Positions 35,969 to 47,081 are shown, counted from the stretch's first letter. The stretch is DNA of 64,000 nt from Nematostella vectensis (GCF_932526225.1 NC_064038.1:16472075-16536074); one strand, 5' to 3'. Made by a program: numbers and translations. Notes: generated by a model from the sequence alone, not told the origin.

Positions 35969-36750
35969 GGTTAGAACATTGCGTTGTGGCCGCAATAACC
36001 CAGGTTCAAATAATAGTCATGTCATTATTTATTTTAACTTTACTTGTTTGGCTGCTTTGTTTTGTCATGTAAGCCACAATACTAAGTATTGATTCGTACA
36101 TTTTCTAGAACTAAAATTTAGATATATGCAAACTGCCTAGAACTCATTGAAAGGCTTGCATGTTTTTTTCGCTATTTTGTCTCTATCTGAAATCAATCTC
36201 GCCGTGATCGTATAGTGGTTAGTACACTCCTTTCTGGCCGCAATAACTCAGGTTCGAATTCTGGTCACGGCATTTTTTTTTTCAACTTTACTTGTTTGTC
36301 TTCATGTTGTTCTATAAGCCCTAATACTGTGTATGCACTCGTACCTTGTTTAAGAGCATAAGCAAAAAGCTTAGAACTCCATATGAAGCTTCCATTTATT
36401 TGTCATTTTTTCTTTATCTCAAATCAATCTCGCCGTGATCGTATACTGGTTAGTACATTGCGTTGTGGCTGCAATAACCAAGGTTCGAATAAAAGTCATG
36501 TCACTTTTTATTTTAACTTTACTTGTTTGGCTGCTTTGTGTTGTCAGGTAAGCCACAATACTCAGTATAGAATCGTACATTTTCTAAAACTAAAATTTAG
36601 ATATATGCAAACTGCCTAGAACTCATTAGAAAGCTTGCATTTTTTTTGTTATTTTTTTCTTCATCTGAAATCAATCTCGCCGTGATCGTATAGTGGTTAG
36701 TACATTACGTAGTGGCCGCAATAACCCAGGTTGGAATCCTGGTCACGGCA
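35969..36750 (+). repeat. tRNA-His-derived block of unit 20
   Basis: a 35969-36021, b 36201-36272, c 36432-36503, d 36679-36750. Marker CTGTGTATGC. Confidence 0.9.
36679..36750 (+). tRNA. tRNA-His(GTG)-like, d copy of unit 20
   Basis: GCCGTGA acceptor with the TTGGAAT T-loop change of unit 11. Confidence 0.52.
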
Positions 36751-37180
36751 TCTTTTTCTACCTTACTGGTTCGTCTATTTTTCCTCATTTTAATTTGATA
36801 AATGTTTATTAATTGGACTGCGTAGAAATGAATGTGTTGAAAGAATGCAGTTTTTATGTTATATTCTTCTCATTTTAGTTAGATTTCTCCTTCCTGAAAA
36901 TTTATTTTCTTTGATTTAATCAAACGCGCGCAGAGTAGGGGCATGTTATTTTTGCTTTGTTGTCAAATAATTTGAAAATAAAGAAAAGTTTTGTCACATT
37001 TTTCTTGTTTCCAAACATTGAACCACATTTAGTCAACGTTTGCTCCTGAGAGTTCTTTTTTCTGCCAAAGATATTCTAATTCATTTGTCAATCATAGATT
37101 TCAATAATTCGTTTCTCTTTTGTCCCACATTGACAAGATTTGTATTCTAAAGGGAACTCGTAGTCGTCTTTATCACGGCT

Positions 37181-37324
37181 AGCTTTGCGCAGTGACATCA
37201 CCGTAGCTGATGAGGTCCATCCGAGGCGCGGTTATTGGTGATTGAAAACTTTTTTCAATACCCCGCGAGACGACTTGAAACATAGTCGGCTTTTCAATTT
37301 TTGTGGGCCCTACTTAGGGCCACC
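37181..37324 (+). ncRNA. U4 spliceosomal snRNA, copy 21 (stem I mutated)
   Basis: Shares ACATCACC and CTTTTTTCAATACC with copy 12, and adds TTGGTGATTG (nt 58 C to G), which falls within the strand that forms U4/U6 stem I. Also CTTTTCAATTTTTG before the hairpin. Possibly a non-functional copy. Confidence 0.9.
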
Positions 37325-37849
37325 ATTAACAAACAAATGCAAAATAGAACATCTTTAGTAGAAAAGGCCTGGATATTTGTGTGAGCCTTTTCTGATATGT
37401 GAAAATCAATGTATTAAAAACCATAACGTGCTCTTTTTCAAGAATGCAAGATAACCGTTTTCTTGGTAGTTAATGTGAATGTTTCACAATTATGCGTTTG
37501 CAGTCAGTTCTTATTTAGAAGAAATTACAAAATAAGCAAACGGCTAAGAGCTCCTTGGAAAGCTACCTTTTATCTCTCCAATTCCTTTGGGCAAAATTTG
37601 CTCCAGCAAGCAATAATAAGAGAGTTAGGCGGCGAATAACTTTTATTGGGCTATTCCGTTTACCTTATATTCGTTTCAAATGAGGTTACTAGGTAAAATG
37701 ACTATAAGAAGAAACCCGAAATCCCGTGCGTTGTTGACTTGCTTGATCGGAAACATTCTGAATTTACTGGAACAGAAGGTTTAGATACAATTAGTTTTTT
37801 TTGCGGAAACAGATCAACATTGATTGAGAGAATCTTTGTCACTTGGGAG

Positions 37850-38629
37850 GGTTAGAACATTGCGTTTTGGCCGCAATAACCCAGGTTCAAATAATAGTCA
37901 TGTCATTATTTATTTTAACTTTACTTGTTTGGCTGCTTTGTGTTGTCATGTAAGCCACAATACTAAGTATTGAATCGTACATTTTCTAGAACTAAAATTT
38001 AGATATATGCAAACTGCCTAGAACTCATTAAAAAGTTTGCATTTTTTTGCTATTTTGTCTGTATATGAAATCAATCTTGCCGTGATCGTATAGTGGTTAG
38101 TACACTCCTTTCTGGCCGCAATAACTCAGGTTCGAATTCTGGTCACGGCATTTTTTTTTTTCAACTTTACTTGTTTGTCTTCATGTTGTTCTATAAGCCC
38201 TAATACTGAGTATGCACTCGTACCTTGTTTAAGAGCATAAGCAAAAAGCTTAGAACTCCATATGAAGCTTCTATTTATTCATCATTTTTTCTTTATCTCA
38301 AATCAATCTCGCCGTGATCGTATACTGGTTAGTACATTGCGTTGTGGCTGCAATAACCAAGGTTCGAATAAAAGTCATGTCATTTTTTATTTTAACTTTA
38401 CTTGTTTGGCTGCTTTGTGTTGTCAGGTAAGCAACAATACTCAGTATAGAATCGTACATTTTCTAAAACTAATATTTAGATATATGCAAACTGCCTAGAA
38501 CTCATTAGAAAGCTTGCATTTTCTTTGTTATTTTTTTCTTTATCTGAAATCAATCTCGCTGTGATCGTATAGTGGTTAGTACATTACGTAGTGGCCGCAA
38601 TAACCCAGGTTCGAATCCTGGTCACGGCA
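37850..38629 (+). repeat. tRNA-His-derived block of unit 21
   Basis: a 37850-37902 (GCGTTTTGGCC), b 38079-38150 (flank TCTTGCC), c 38311-38382, d 38558-38629. Confidence 0.9.
38558..38629 (+). tRNA. tRNA-His(GTG)-like, d copy of unit 21
   Basis: GCTGTGA acceptor, TAGTGGC loop, canonical T arm. Confidence 0.6.
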
Positions 38630-39061
38630 TCTTTTTCTACCTTACTGGTTCGTCTATTTTACCTCATTTTAATTTGTTAAATGTTTATTAATTGGACTGC
38701 GTAGAAATAAATGAGTTGAAAGAATGCAGTTTTTATGTTATATACTTCTAATTTTAGTTAGATTTCTCCTTCCTGAAAATTTATTTTCTTTGATTTAATC
38801 AAACGCGCGCAGAGTAGGGGCATGTTATTTTTGTTTTGTTTTTTCAAATAATTTGAAAATAAATAAAAGTTTTGTCACATTTTTCTTGTTTCCAAACATT
38901 GAATCTCATTTAGTCAACGTTTGCTCCTGAGAGTTCTTTTTTCTGCCAAAGATATTCTAATTTATTTGTCAATCATAGATTTCAATAATTCGTTTCTCTT
39001 TTGTCCCACATTGACAAGATTTGTATTCTAAAGGGAACTCGTAGTCGTCTTTATCACAGCT

Positions 39062-39205
39062 AGCTTTGCGCAGTGACATTACCGTAGCCGATGAGGTCCA
39101 TCCGAGGCGCGGTTATTGCTGATTGAAAACTTTTCCCAATACCCCGCGAGACGACTTGAAACATAGTCGGCTTTGCAATTTTTGTGGGCCCTGCTTAGGG
39201 CCACC
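39062..39205 (+). ncRNA. U4 spliceosomal snRNA, copy 22
   Basis: Same as copy 16, including the ATCACAGCT flank. Confidence 0.96.
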
Positions 39206-39731
39206 ATTAACAAACAAATGCAAAATAGAACATCTTTAGTAGAAAAGGCCTGGTTATTTGTGTGAGCCTTTTCTGATATGTGAAAATCAATGTATTAAAA
39301 ACCATAACGTGCTCTTTTTCAAGAATGCAAGATAACCGTTTTCTTGGTAGTTAATGAGAATGTTTCACAATTATGCGTTTGCAGTCAGTTCTTATTTAGA
39401 AGAAATTACAAAATAAGCAAACGGCTAAGAGCTCCTTGGAAAGCTATCTTTTTTCTCTCCAATTCCTTTCGGCAAAATTTGCTCCAGCAAGCAATAATAA
39501 GAGAGTTAGGCGGCGAATAACTTTTATTGGGCTATTCCGTTTACCTTATATTCGTTTCAAATGAGGTCACTAGGTAAAATGACTATAAGAAGCAACCCGA
39601 AATCCGGTGCGTTGTTGACTTGCTTGATCGGAAACATTCTGAATTTACTGGAACAGAAGGTTTAGATACAATTAGTTTTTTTTTGCGGAAACAGATCAAC
39701 ATCGATTGAGAGAATCTTTGTCACTTGGGAG

Positions 39732-40518
39732 GGTTAGAACATTGCGTTGTGGCCGCAATAACCCAGGTTCAAATAATAGTCATGTCATTATTTATTTTAA
39801 CTTTACTCGTTTGGCTGCTTTGTGTTGTCATGTAAGCCACAATACTAAGTATTGAATCGTACATTTTCTAGAACTAAAATTTAGATATATGCAAACTGAC
39901 TAGAACTAATTAAAAAGCTTGCATTTTTTTGCTATTTTGTCTGTATATGAAATCAATCTCGCCGTGATCGTATAGTGGTTAGTACACTCCTTTCTGGCCG
40001 CAATAACTCAGGTTCGAATTCTGGTCACGGCATTTTTTTTTTCAACTTTACTTCTTTACTTGTTTGTCTTCATGTTGTTCTATAAGCCCTAATACTGAGT
40101 ATGCACTCGTACCTTGTTTAAGAGCATAAGCAAAAAGCTTAGAACTCCATATGAAGCTTCCATTTATTTCTCATTTTTTCTTTATCTTAAATCAATCTCG
40201 CCGTGATCGTATACTGGTTAGTACATTGCGTTGTGGCTGCAATAACCAAGGTTCGAATAAAAGTCATGTCATTTTTTATTTTAACTTTACTTGTTTGGCT
40301 GCTTTGTGTTGTCAGGTAAGCGACAATACTCAGTATAGAATCGTACATTTTCTAAAACTAAAATTTAGATATATGCAAACTGCCTAGAACTCATTAGAAA
40401 GCTTGCATTTTTTTTGTTATTTTTTTCTTTATCTGAAATCAATCTCGCTGTGATCGTATAGTGGTTAATACATTACGTAGTGGCCGCAATAACCCAGGTT
40501 CGAATACTGGTCACGGCA
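39732..40518 (+). repeat. tRNA-His-derived block of unit 22
   Basis: a 39732-39784, b 39961-40032, c 40200-40271, d 40447-40518. Carries the same rare variants as unit 16 (TTACTCGTTTGG, ACATCGATTG). Confidence 0.9.
40447..40518 (+). tRNA. tRNA-His(GTG)-like, d copy of unit 22
   Basis: Combines GGTTAATAC of unit 1 with the ATACTGG T-stem defect of unit 3. Confidence 0.5.
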
Positions 40519-40949
40519 TCTTTTTCTACCTTACTGGTTCGTCTATTTTACCTCATTTTAATTTGATAAATGTTTATTAATTGGACTGCGTAGAAATGAA
40601 TGAGTTGAAAGAATGCAGTTTTTATGTTATATTCTTCTCATTTTAGTTAGATTTCTCCTTCCTGAAAATTTATTTTCTTTGATTTAATCAAACGCGCGCA
40701 GAGTAGGGGCATGTTATTTTTGCTTTTTTTTTCAAATAATTTGAAAATAAAGAAACGTTTTGTCACATTTTTCTTGTTTCCAAACATTGAATCTCATTTA
40801 GTCAACGTTTGCTCCTGAGAGTTCTTTTTTCTGCCAAAGATATTCTAATTCATTTGTCAATCATAGATTTCAATAATTCGTTTCTCTTTTGTCCCACATT
40901 GACAAGATTTGTATTCTAAAGGGAACTCGTAGTCGTCTTTATCACGGCT

Positions 40950-41093
40950 AGCTTTGCGCAGTTACATTACCGTAGCCGATGAGGTCCATCCGAGGCGCGG
41001 TTATTGCTGATTGAAAACTTTTCCCAATACCCCGCGAGACGACATGAAACATAGTCGGCTTTGCAATTTTTGTGGGCCCTGCTTAGGGCCACC
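40950..41093 (+). ncRNA. U4 spliceosomal snRNA, copy 23
   Basis: CAGTTACATT as in copy 15; unique GACGACATG in the central stem-loop. Confidence 0.94.
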
Positions 41094-41618
41094 ATTAACA
41101 AACAAATGCAAAATAGAACATCTTTAGTAGAAAAGGCCTGGTTATTTGTGTGAGCCTTTTCTGATATGTGAAAATCAATGAATTAAAAACCATAACGTGC
41201 TCTTTTTCAAGAATGCAAGATAACCGTTTTCTTGGTAGTTAATGAGAATGTTTCACAATTATGCGTTTGCAGTCAGTTCTTATTTAGAAGAAATTACAAA
41301 ATAAGCAAACGGCTAAGAGCTCCTTGGAAAGCTACCTTTTATCTCTCCAATTCCTTTGGGCAAAATTTGCTCCAGCAAGCAATAATAAGAGAGTTAGGCG
41401 GCGAATAACTTTTATTGGGCTATTCCGTTTACCTTATATTCGTTTCAAATGAGGTTACTAGGTAAAATGGCTATAAGAAGCAACCCGAAATCCCGTGCGT
41501 TGTTGACTTGCTTGATCGGAAACATTCTGAATTTACTGGAACAGAAGGTTTAGATACAATTAGTTTTTTTTGCGGAAACAGATCAACATTGATTGAGAGA
41601 ATCTTTGTCACTTGGGAG

Positions 41619-42396
41619 GGTTAGAACATTGCGTTTTGGCCGCAATAACCCAGGTTCAAATAATAGTCATGTCATTATTTATTTTAACTTTACTTGTTTG
41701 GCTGCTTTGTGTTGTCATGTAAGCCACAATACTAAGTATTGAATCGTACATTTTCTAGAACTAAAATTTAGATATATGCAAACTGCCTAGAACTCATTAA
41801 AAAGCTTGCATTTTTTTGCTATTTTGTCTGTATATGAAATCAATCTTGCCGTGATCGTATAGTGGTTAGTACACTCCTTTCTGGCCGCAGTAACTCAGGT
41901 TCGAATTCTGGTCACGGCATTTTTTTTTTCAACTTTACTTGTTTGTCTTCATGTTGTTCTATAAGCCCTAATACTGAGTATGCACTCCTACCTTGTTTAA
42001 GGGCGTAAGCAAAAGACTTAGAACTCCATATGAAGCTTCCATTTATTTGTCATTTTTTCTTTATCTCAAATCAATCTCGCCGTGATCGTATACTGGTTAG
42101 TACATTGCGTCGTGGCTGCAATAACCAAGGTTCGAATAAAAGTCATGTCATTTTTTATTTTAACTTTACTTGTTTGGCTGCTTTGTGTTGTCAGGTAAGC
42201 AACAATACTCAGTATAGAATCGTACATTTTCTAAAACTAAAATTTAGATATATGCAAACTGCCTAGAACTCATTAGAAAGCTTGCATTATTTTGTTATTT
42301 TTTTCTTTATCTTAAATCAATCTCTCCGTGATCGTATAGTGGTTAGTACATTACGTAGTGGCCGCAATAACCCAGGTTGGAATCCTGGTCACGGCA
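41619..42396 (+). repeat. tRNA-His-derived block of unit 23
   Basis: a 41619-41671 (GCGTTTTGGCC), b 41848-41919 (GGCCGCAGTAACTC), c 42079-42150 (GCGTCGTGGC), d 42325-42396. Confidence 0.9.
42325..42396 (+). tRNA. tRNA-His(GTG)-like, d copy of unit 23
   Basis: First base is T (TCCGTGA), losing the G1-C72 pair; T loop TTGGAAT. Confidence 0.48.
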
Positions 42397-42827
42397 TCTT
42401 TTTCTACCTTACTGGTTCGTCTATTTTTCCTCATTTTAATTTGATAAATGTTTATTAATTGGACTGCGTAGAAATGAATGAGTTGAAAGAATGCAGTTGT
42501 TATGTTATATTCTTCTCATTTTAGTTAGATTTCTCCTTCCTGAAAATTTATTTTCTTTGATTTAATCAAACGCGCGCAGAGTAGGGGCATGTTATTTTTG
42601 CTTTTTTTTTCAAATAATTTGAAAATAAAGAAAAGTTTTGTCACATTTTTCTTGTTTCCAAACATTGAACCACATTTAGTCAACGTTTGCTCCTGAGAGT
42701 TCTTTTTTCTGCCAAAGATATTCTAATTCATTTGTCAATCATAGATTTCAATAATTCGTTTCTCTTTTGTCCCACATTGACAAGATTTGTATTCTAAAGG
42801 GAACTCGTCGTCGTCTTTATCACGGCT

Positions 42828-42971
42828 AGCTTTGCGCAGTGACATTACCGTAGCCGTTGAGGTCCATCCGAGGGGCGGTTATTGCTGATTGAAAACTTTT
42901 CCCAATACCCCGCGAGACGACTTGAAACATAGTCGGCTTTGCAATTTTTGTGGGCCCTGCTAAGGGCCACT
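42828..42971 (+). ncRNA. U4 spliceosomal snRNA, copy 24
   Basis: Diverged edge copy: GCCGTTGAGG (nt 30 A to T), CCGAGGGGCGG in the 5' stem-loop, and a 3' hairpin GCCCTGCTAAGGGC with a changed loop. It heads the first expanded unit (2.72 kb). Confidence 0.92.
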
Positions 42972-43495
42972 ATTAACAAACAAATGCAAAATAGAACATC
43001 TTTAGTAGAAAAGGCCTGGTTATTTGTGTGAGCCTTTTCTGATATGTGAAAATCAATGTATTAAAAACCATAACGTGCTCTTTTTGAAGAATGCAAGATA
43101 ACCGTTTTCTCGGTAGTTAATGTGAATGTTTCACAATTATGCGTTTGCAGTCAGTTCTTATTTAGAAGAAATTACAAAATAAGCAAACGGCTAAGAGCTC
43201 CTTGGAAAGCTACCTTTTATCTCTCCAATTCCTTTCGGCAAAATTTGCTCCAGCAAGCAATAATAAGAGAGTTAGGCGGCGAATAACTTTTATTGGGCTA
43301 TTCCGTTTACCTTATCTTCGTTTCAAATGAGGTTACTAGGTAAAATGACTATAAGAAGCAACCCGAAATCCCGTGCGTTGTTGACTTGCTTGATCGGAAA
43401 CATTTTGAATTTACTGGAACAGAAGGTTTAGATACAATTAGTTTTTTTGCGGAAACAGATCAACATTGATTGAGAGAATCTTTGTCACTTGGGAG

Positions 43496-43548
43496 GGTTA
43501 GAACATTGCGTTGTGGCCGCAATAACCCAGGTTCAAATAATAGGCATG
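43496..43548 (+). pseudogene. a-type tRNA-His relic of unit 24
   Basis: Starts at GGTTAG; TTGCG-TTGTGGC-CGCAA anticodon arm kept; tail GGTTCAAATAATAGGCATG. Confidence 0.8.
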
Positions 43549-43724
43549 TCATTATTTATTTTAACTTTACTTGTTTGGCTGCTTTGTGTTGTCATGTAAG
43601 CCACAATACTAAGTATTGAATCGTACATTTTCTAGAACTAAAATTTAGATATATGCAAACTGCCTAGAACTCATTAAAAAGCTTGCATTTTTTTGTTATT
43701 TGTTCTTTATCTGAAATCAATCTC

Positions 43725-43730
43725 GCCGTG
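43725..43730 (+). pseudogene. tRNA-His stub with internal deletion
   Basis: Only GCCGTG of the tRNA remains. It is joined to TCGTGTCTCTTCATG of the downstream spacer, so ~75 bp including the tRNA body is gone. The same deletion junction occurs at 49139 and 50450. Confidence 0.7.
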
Positions 43731-43870
43731 TCGTGTCTCTTCATGTTGTTCTGTAAGCCCCAATACTGAGTATGCACACCTATCTTCTTCAAAACCATAA
43801 GCAAAAAGCTTAGAACTCCACAGAAAGCTTCCATTTATTTGTCATTTTTTCTTTATCTCAAATCAATCTC

Positions 43871-43941
43871 GAAGTTATCGATACTGGTTAGTACATTGCG
43901 TTGTGGCCGCAATAACCCAGGTTCGAATCCTGGTCACGGCA
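43871..43941 (+). pseudogene. tRNA-His(GTG) pseudogene, 5' acceptor decayed
   Basis: GAAGTTATCGATAC replaces GCCGTGATCGTATAG, so the acceptor 5' strand cannot pair with TCACGGC. The anticodon arm (TTGCG-TTGTGGC-CGCAA) and T arm are perfect. 71 nt, followed by T8. Confidence 0.75.
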
Positions 43942-44101
43942 ATTTTTTTTCAACTTTACTTGTTTGTCTTTGTGTTGTTCTTTAAGCCCCAATACTGAGT
44001 ATGCCCTCGTACCTTGTTTAAGAGCATAAGCATAAAGCTTAGAACTCCATAGGAAGCTTCTATTTATTTGTTATTTTTTTTCTTTATCTCAAATCAATCT
44101 C

Positions 44102-44175
44102 GCCGTGATCGTATTCTGGTTAGTACATTGCGTTGTGTCCGCAACAATACCCAGGTTCGGATCCTGGTCACGACA
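44102..44175 (+). pseudogene. tRNA-His(GTG)-like with 2-nt insertion
   Basis: Intact GCCGTGA start, D arm ATTCTGG, anticodon loop TTGTGTC. CGCAACAATACCC has a longer variable region, and the 3' end TCACGAC mismatches the acceptor. Confidence 0.65.
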
Positions 44176-44334
44176 TTTTTTTTCAACTTTAATTGTTTGT
44201 CTTGGTGTTGTTCTTTAAGCTCCTTTACTGAGTATGCCCTCGTACCTTGTTTAAGAGCATAAGCAAAAAGCTCAGAACTCCATAGAAAGATTCCAATTAT
44301 TTGTCATTTTTTTTCTTTATCTCAAATCAATCTC

Positions 44335-44406
44335 GAATTGATCGTATACTGGTTAGTAAATTGCGTTGAGGCCGCAATAACCCATGTTCGAATCCTGGTA
44401 ACGGCA
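44335..44406 (+). pseudogene. tRNA-His-derived copy with GAG anticodon
   Basis: The anticodon stem TTGCG/CGCAA is perfect, but the loop is TTGAGGC, giving GAG (Leu-type). The acceptor GAATTGA cannot pair with TAACGGC, and the T arm CCATG/CCTGG is broken. Confidence 0.65.
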
Positions 44407-44564
44407 TTTTTTTTTCAACTTTATTTGTTTGTCTTTGTGTTGTTCTGTAAGCCCCAATACTTAGTATGTACTCCTATCTTGTTCAAAAGCACAAGCAAAA
44501 AGCTTAGAACTCCACAGAAAGCTTCCATTTATTAGTCATTTTTTCTTTATCTCAAATCAATCTC

Positions 44565-44636
44565 GAATTGATCGTATACTGGTTAGTAAATTGCGTTGAG
44601 GCCGCAATAACCCATGTTCGAATCCTGGTAACGGCA
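44565..44636 (+). pseudogene. tRNA-His-derived copy with GAG anticodon (tandem twin)
   Basis: Same sequence as the copy 230 bp upstream, a recent monomer duplication. Confidence 0.65.
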
Positions 44637-44797
44637 TTTTTTTTTTCAACTTTATTTGTTTGTCTTTGTGTTGTTCTGTAAGCCCCAACACTGAGTATGT
44701 ACTCCTATCTTGTTTTAAGAGCATAAGCAAAAAGATTAGAACTCCACAAGAGGCTTTCATTTATTTGTCATTTTTTTCTGTATCTCAAATCAATCTC

Positions 44798-44869
44798 GCC
44801 GTGATCGTATAGTGGTTAGTACATTGCGTTGTGGCCGCAATAACCAAGGTTCGAATAAAATTCATGTCA
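44798..44869 (+). pseudogene. c-type tRNA-His relic of unit 24
   Basis: Good 5' half with TTGTGGC loop, 3' half GAATAAAATTCATGTCA. Confidence 0.75.
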
Positions 44870-45044
44870 TTTTTTTATTTTAACTTTACTTGTTTGGCTG
44901 CTTTGTGTTGTCAGGTAAGCCACAATACTCAGTATTGAATCGTACATTTTCTAAACCTAAAATTTAGATATATGCAAACTGCCTAGAACTCATTAGAAAG
45001 CTTGCATTTTTTTGTTATTTTTTTCTTTATCTGAAATCAATCTC

Positions 45045-45115
45045 GCCGTGATCGTATAGTGGTTAGTACATTGCGTAGTGGCCGTAATAACCCAGGTTCG
45101 ATCCTGGCCACGGCA
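45045..45115 (+). tRNA. tRNA-His(GTG)-like, d copy of unit 24
   Basis: Paired TTGCG start of the anticodon stem (opposite CGTAA, so one mismatch), loop TAGTGGC. The T loop is one base short (TTCGAT), and CCACGGC leaves position 7 unpaired. Confidence 0.5.
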
Positions 45116-45548
45116 TCTTTTTCTACCTTACTAGTTCGTCTATTTTAACATCATTTCAATTTGATAAATGTTTATTAATTGGACTGCGTAGAAATGAATG
45201 AGTTGAAAGAATGCAGTTTTTATGTTATATTCTTCTCATTTTAGTTAGATTTCTCCTTCCTGAAAATTTATTTTCTTTGATTTAATCAAACGCGCGCAGA
45301 GTAGGGGCATGTTATTTTTGCTTTTTTTTTTCAAATAATTTGAAAATAAAGAAAAGTTTTGTCACATTTTTCTTGTTTCCAAACATTGAATCTAATTTAG
45401 TCAACGTTTGCTCCTGAGAGTTCTTTTTTCTGCCAAAGATATTCTAATTCATTTGTCAATCATAGATTTCAATAATTCGGTTCTCTTTTGTCCCACATTG
45501 ACAAGATTTGTATTCTAAAGGGAACTCGTAGTCGTCTTTATCACGGCT

Positions 45549-45691
45549 AGCTTTGCGCAGTGGCATTACCTTAGCTGATGAGGTCCATCCGAGGCGCGGT
45601 TATTGCTGATTGAAAACTTTTCCCAATACCCCGCAGACCACCTGAAGCATAGTCGGCTTTGCAATTTTTGTGGGCCCTACTTAGGGCCACC
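45549..45691 (+). ncRNA. U4 spliceosomal snRNA, copy 25
   Basis: G-class at nt 15 with TTACCTTAGC (nt 23 G to T in the 5' stem) and CCGCAGACCACCTG, which is one base shorter and alters the central stem-loop. 143 nt. Likely a weakened copy. Confidence 0.9.
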
Positions 45692-46214
45692 ATTAACAAA
45701 CAAATGCAAAATAGAACATCTTTAGTAGAAAAAGCCTGGTTATTTGTGTGAGCCTTTTCTGAAATGTGAAAATCGATGTATTAAAAACCATAACGTGCTC
45801 TTTTTCAAGAATGCAAGATAACCGTTTTCTTGGTAGTTAATGTGAATGTTTCACAGTTATGCGTTTGCAGTCAGTTCTTATTTAGAAGAAATTACAAAAT
45901 AAGCAAACGGCTAAGAGCTCCTTGGAAAGCTACCTTTTATCTCTCCAATTCCTTTCGGCAAAATTTGCTCCAGCAAGCAATAATAAGAGAGTTAGGCGGC
46001 GAATAACTTTTATTGGGCTATTCCGTTTACCTTATATTCGTTTCAAATGTGGTTACTAGGTAAAATGACTATAAGAAGCAACCCGAAATCCCGTGCGTTG
46101 TTGCCTTGCTTGATCGGAAACATTCTGAATTTACTGGAACAGAAGGTTTAGATACAATTACGTTTTTGCGGAAACAGATCAACATTGATTGAGAGAATCT
46201 TTGTCACTTGGGAG

Positions 46215-46267
46215 GGTTAGAACATTGCGTTGTGGCCGCAATAACCCAGGTTCAAATAATAGTCATG
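46215..46267 (+). pseudogene. a-type tRNA-His relic of unit 25
   Basis: Usual GGTTAG start, TTGTGGC loop and decayed T arm. The transposon lies ~120 bp downstream. Confidence 0.8.
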
Positions 46268-46385
46268 TCATTATTTATTTTAACTTTACTTGTTTGGCTG
46301 CTTTGTGTTGTCATGTAAGCCACAATACTAAGTATTGAATCGTACATTTTCTAGAACTAAAATTTAGATATATGCAAACTGCCTA

Positions 46386-46418
46386 CACTGTTGTTTCAGA
46401 GAGTAGTTTTAACTCCAA
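46386..46418 (+). repeat. Left terminal inverted repeat
   Basis: Begins CACTGTTGTTTCAGAGAGT and continues as TTTTAACTCC; pairs with the right terminus. Confidence 0.8.
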
Positions 46419-46464
46419 AAAGGGAGTAAAAAAACGAGGTACAAAATGACTCCCTTTTTGGAGT

Positions 46465-46735
46465 AATTTTTTACTCCCTTTTTTCTACTCCCTCAAGGGA
46501 GTAGATTTTACCCCTGTAGGGGAGTAACTAAAGGGAGTGATTTACTAGGTTGCTTGCTATCACTCCATTAAAAGAGTACAATTTACCCTCAAAATGGAGT
46601 TATTTTTTACTCCTTTTTTTCCTACTCTCTCAGGGAGTAGATTTTACCCACTTTAGGGGGTAGCTAAGTGGAGTAATTTACTAGGTTGCTTGTAGTTACT
46701 CCATTAAAAGATTAAATTCACCCTTAAAATGGGAG
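46465..46735 (+). repeat. Subterminal 136-bp tandem duplication inside the transposon
   Basis: Two diverged copies, with matching TTTACTAGGTTGCTTG at about 46541 and 46677. Each contains TACTCC/GGAGTA inverted pairs, CAGGGAGTAGATTTTACC-like and CTCCATTAAAAGA elements. Confidence 0.65.
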
Positions 46736-47081
46736 TCAATTTTTACTCCCTATTTTGTTATTTCCGCCTACTAATTGGGTAACTAAAGGGATGATTTCAA
46801 CACCCTCCCCCCTGTTTTTACAAAATGGCCGTTTAAACTTCACCTACTTCAGGGGTTAATACTGGAGAAAGTAGAGTAATTTAGAAACACCAAGGAAAAG
46901 ACGTTATTATGAATTTGACAAATCATTTAATTAAACAATTCAGTTTAAAAAATAACAAAAATATAAGTTGAAAAAATGTTTGAAAAATAATAGTCATTTG
47001 ACATAAGGTATCCAGGACAAAATTACTAACAAGTGTCCCAACATAACAAAGCTGAAACAAACATAACACAATATTATTTTT

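Larger units (their letters stand above)
1..45548 (+). repeat. Tandem array of U4 snRNA / tRNA-His units (~1.88 kb period)
   Basis: U4 5' ends lie at 2, 1880, 3762, 5647, 7298, 9178, 11059, 12709, 14589, 16471, 18352, 20233, 22123, 24006, 25894, 27775, 29661, 31539, 33418, 35300, 37181, 39062, 40950, 42828 and 45549, with one more at 52383. Spacing is 1,878-1,890 bp except for the units starting at 5647 and 11059 (~1,650 bp), which lack one tRNA-like copy, and the expanded units from 42828 on. All units are head to tail and very similar. The window opens one base before a U4 gene, so the array continues to the left. Homogenisation by unequal exchange or gene conversion is inferred from variants shared between distant units. 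Confidence 0.97.

Noticed and set aside
1082-42266. Recurrent 78-codon open frame in almost every unit
   Set aside because: It starts in the spacer, reads through the c-type tRNA relic and ends at the next spacer stop. Its conservation is explained by unit homogenisation, and no protein feature is seen.
44335-44406. A true tRNA-Leu(GAG)
   Set aside because: No long variable arm as tRNA-Leu needs, the acceptor is unpaired, and the body is clearly tRNA-His derived.
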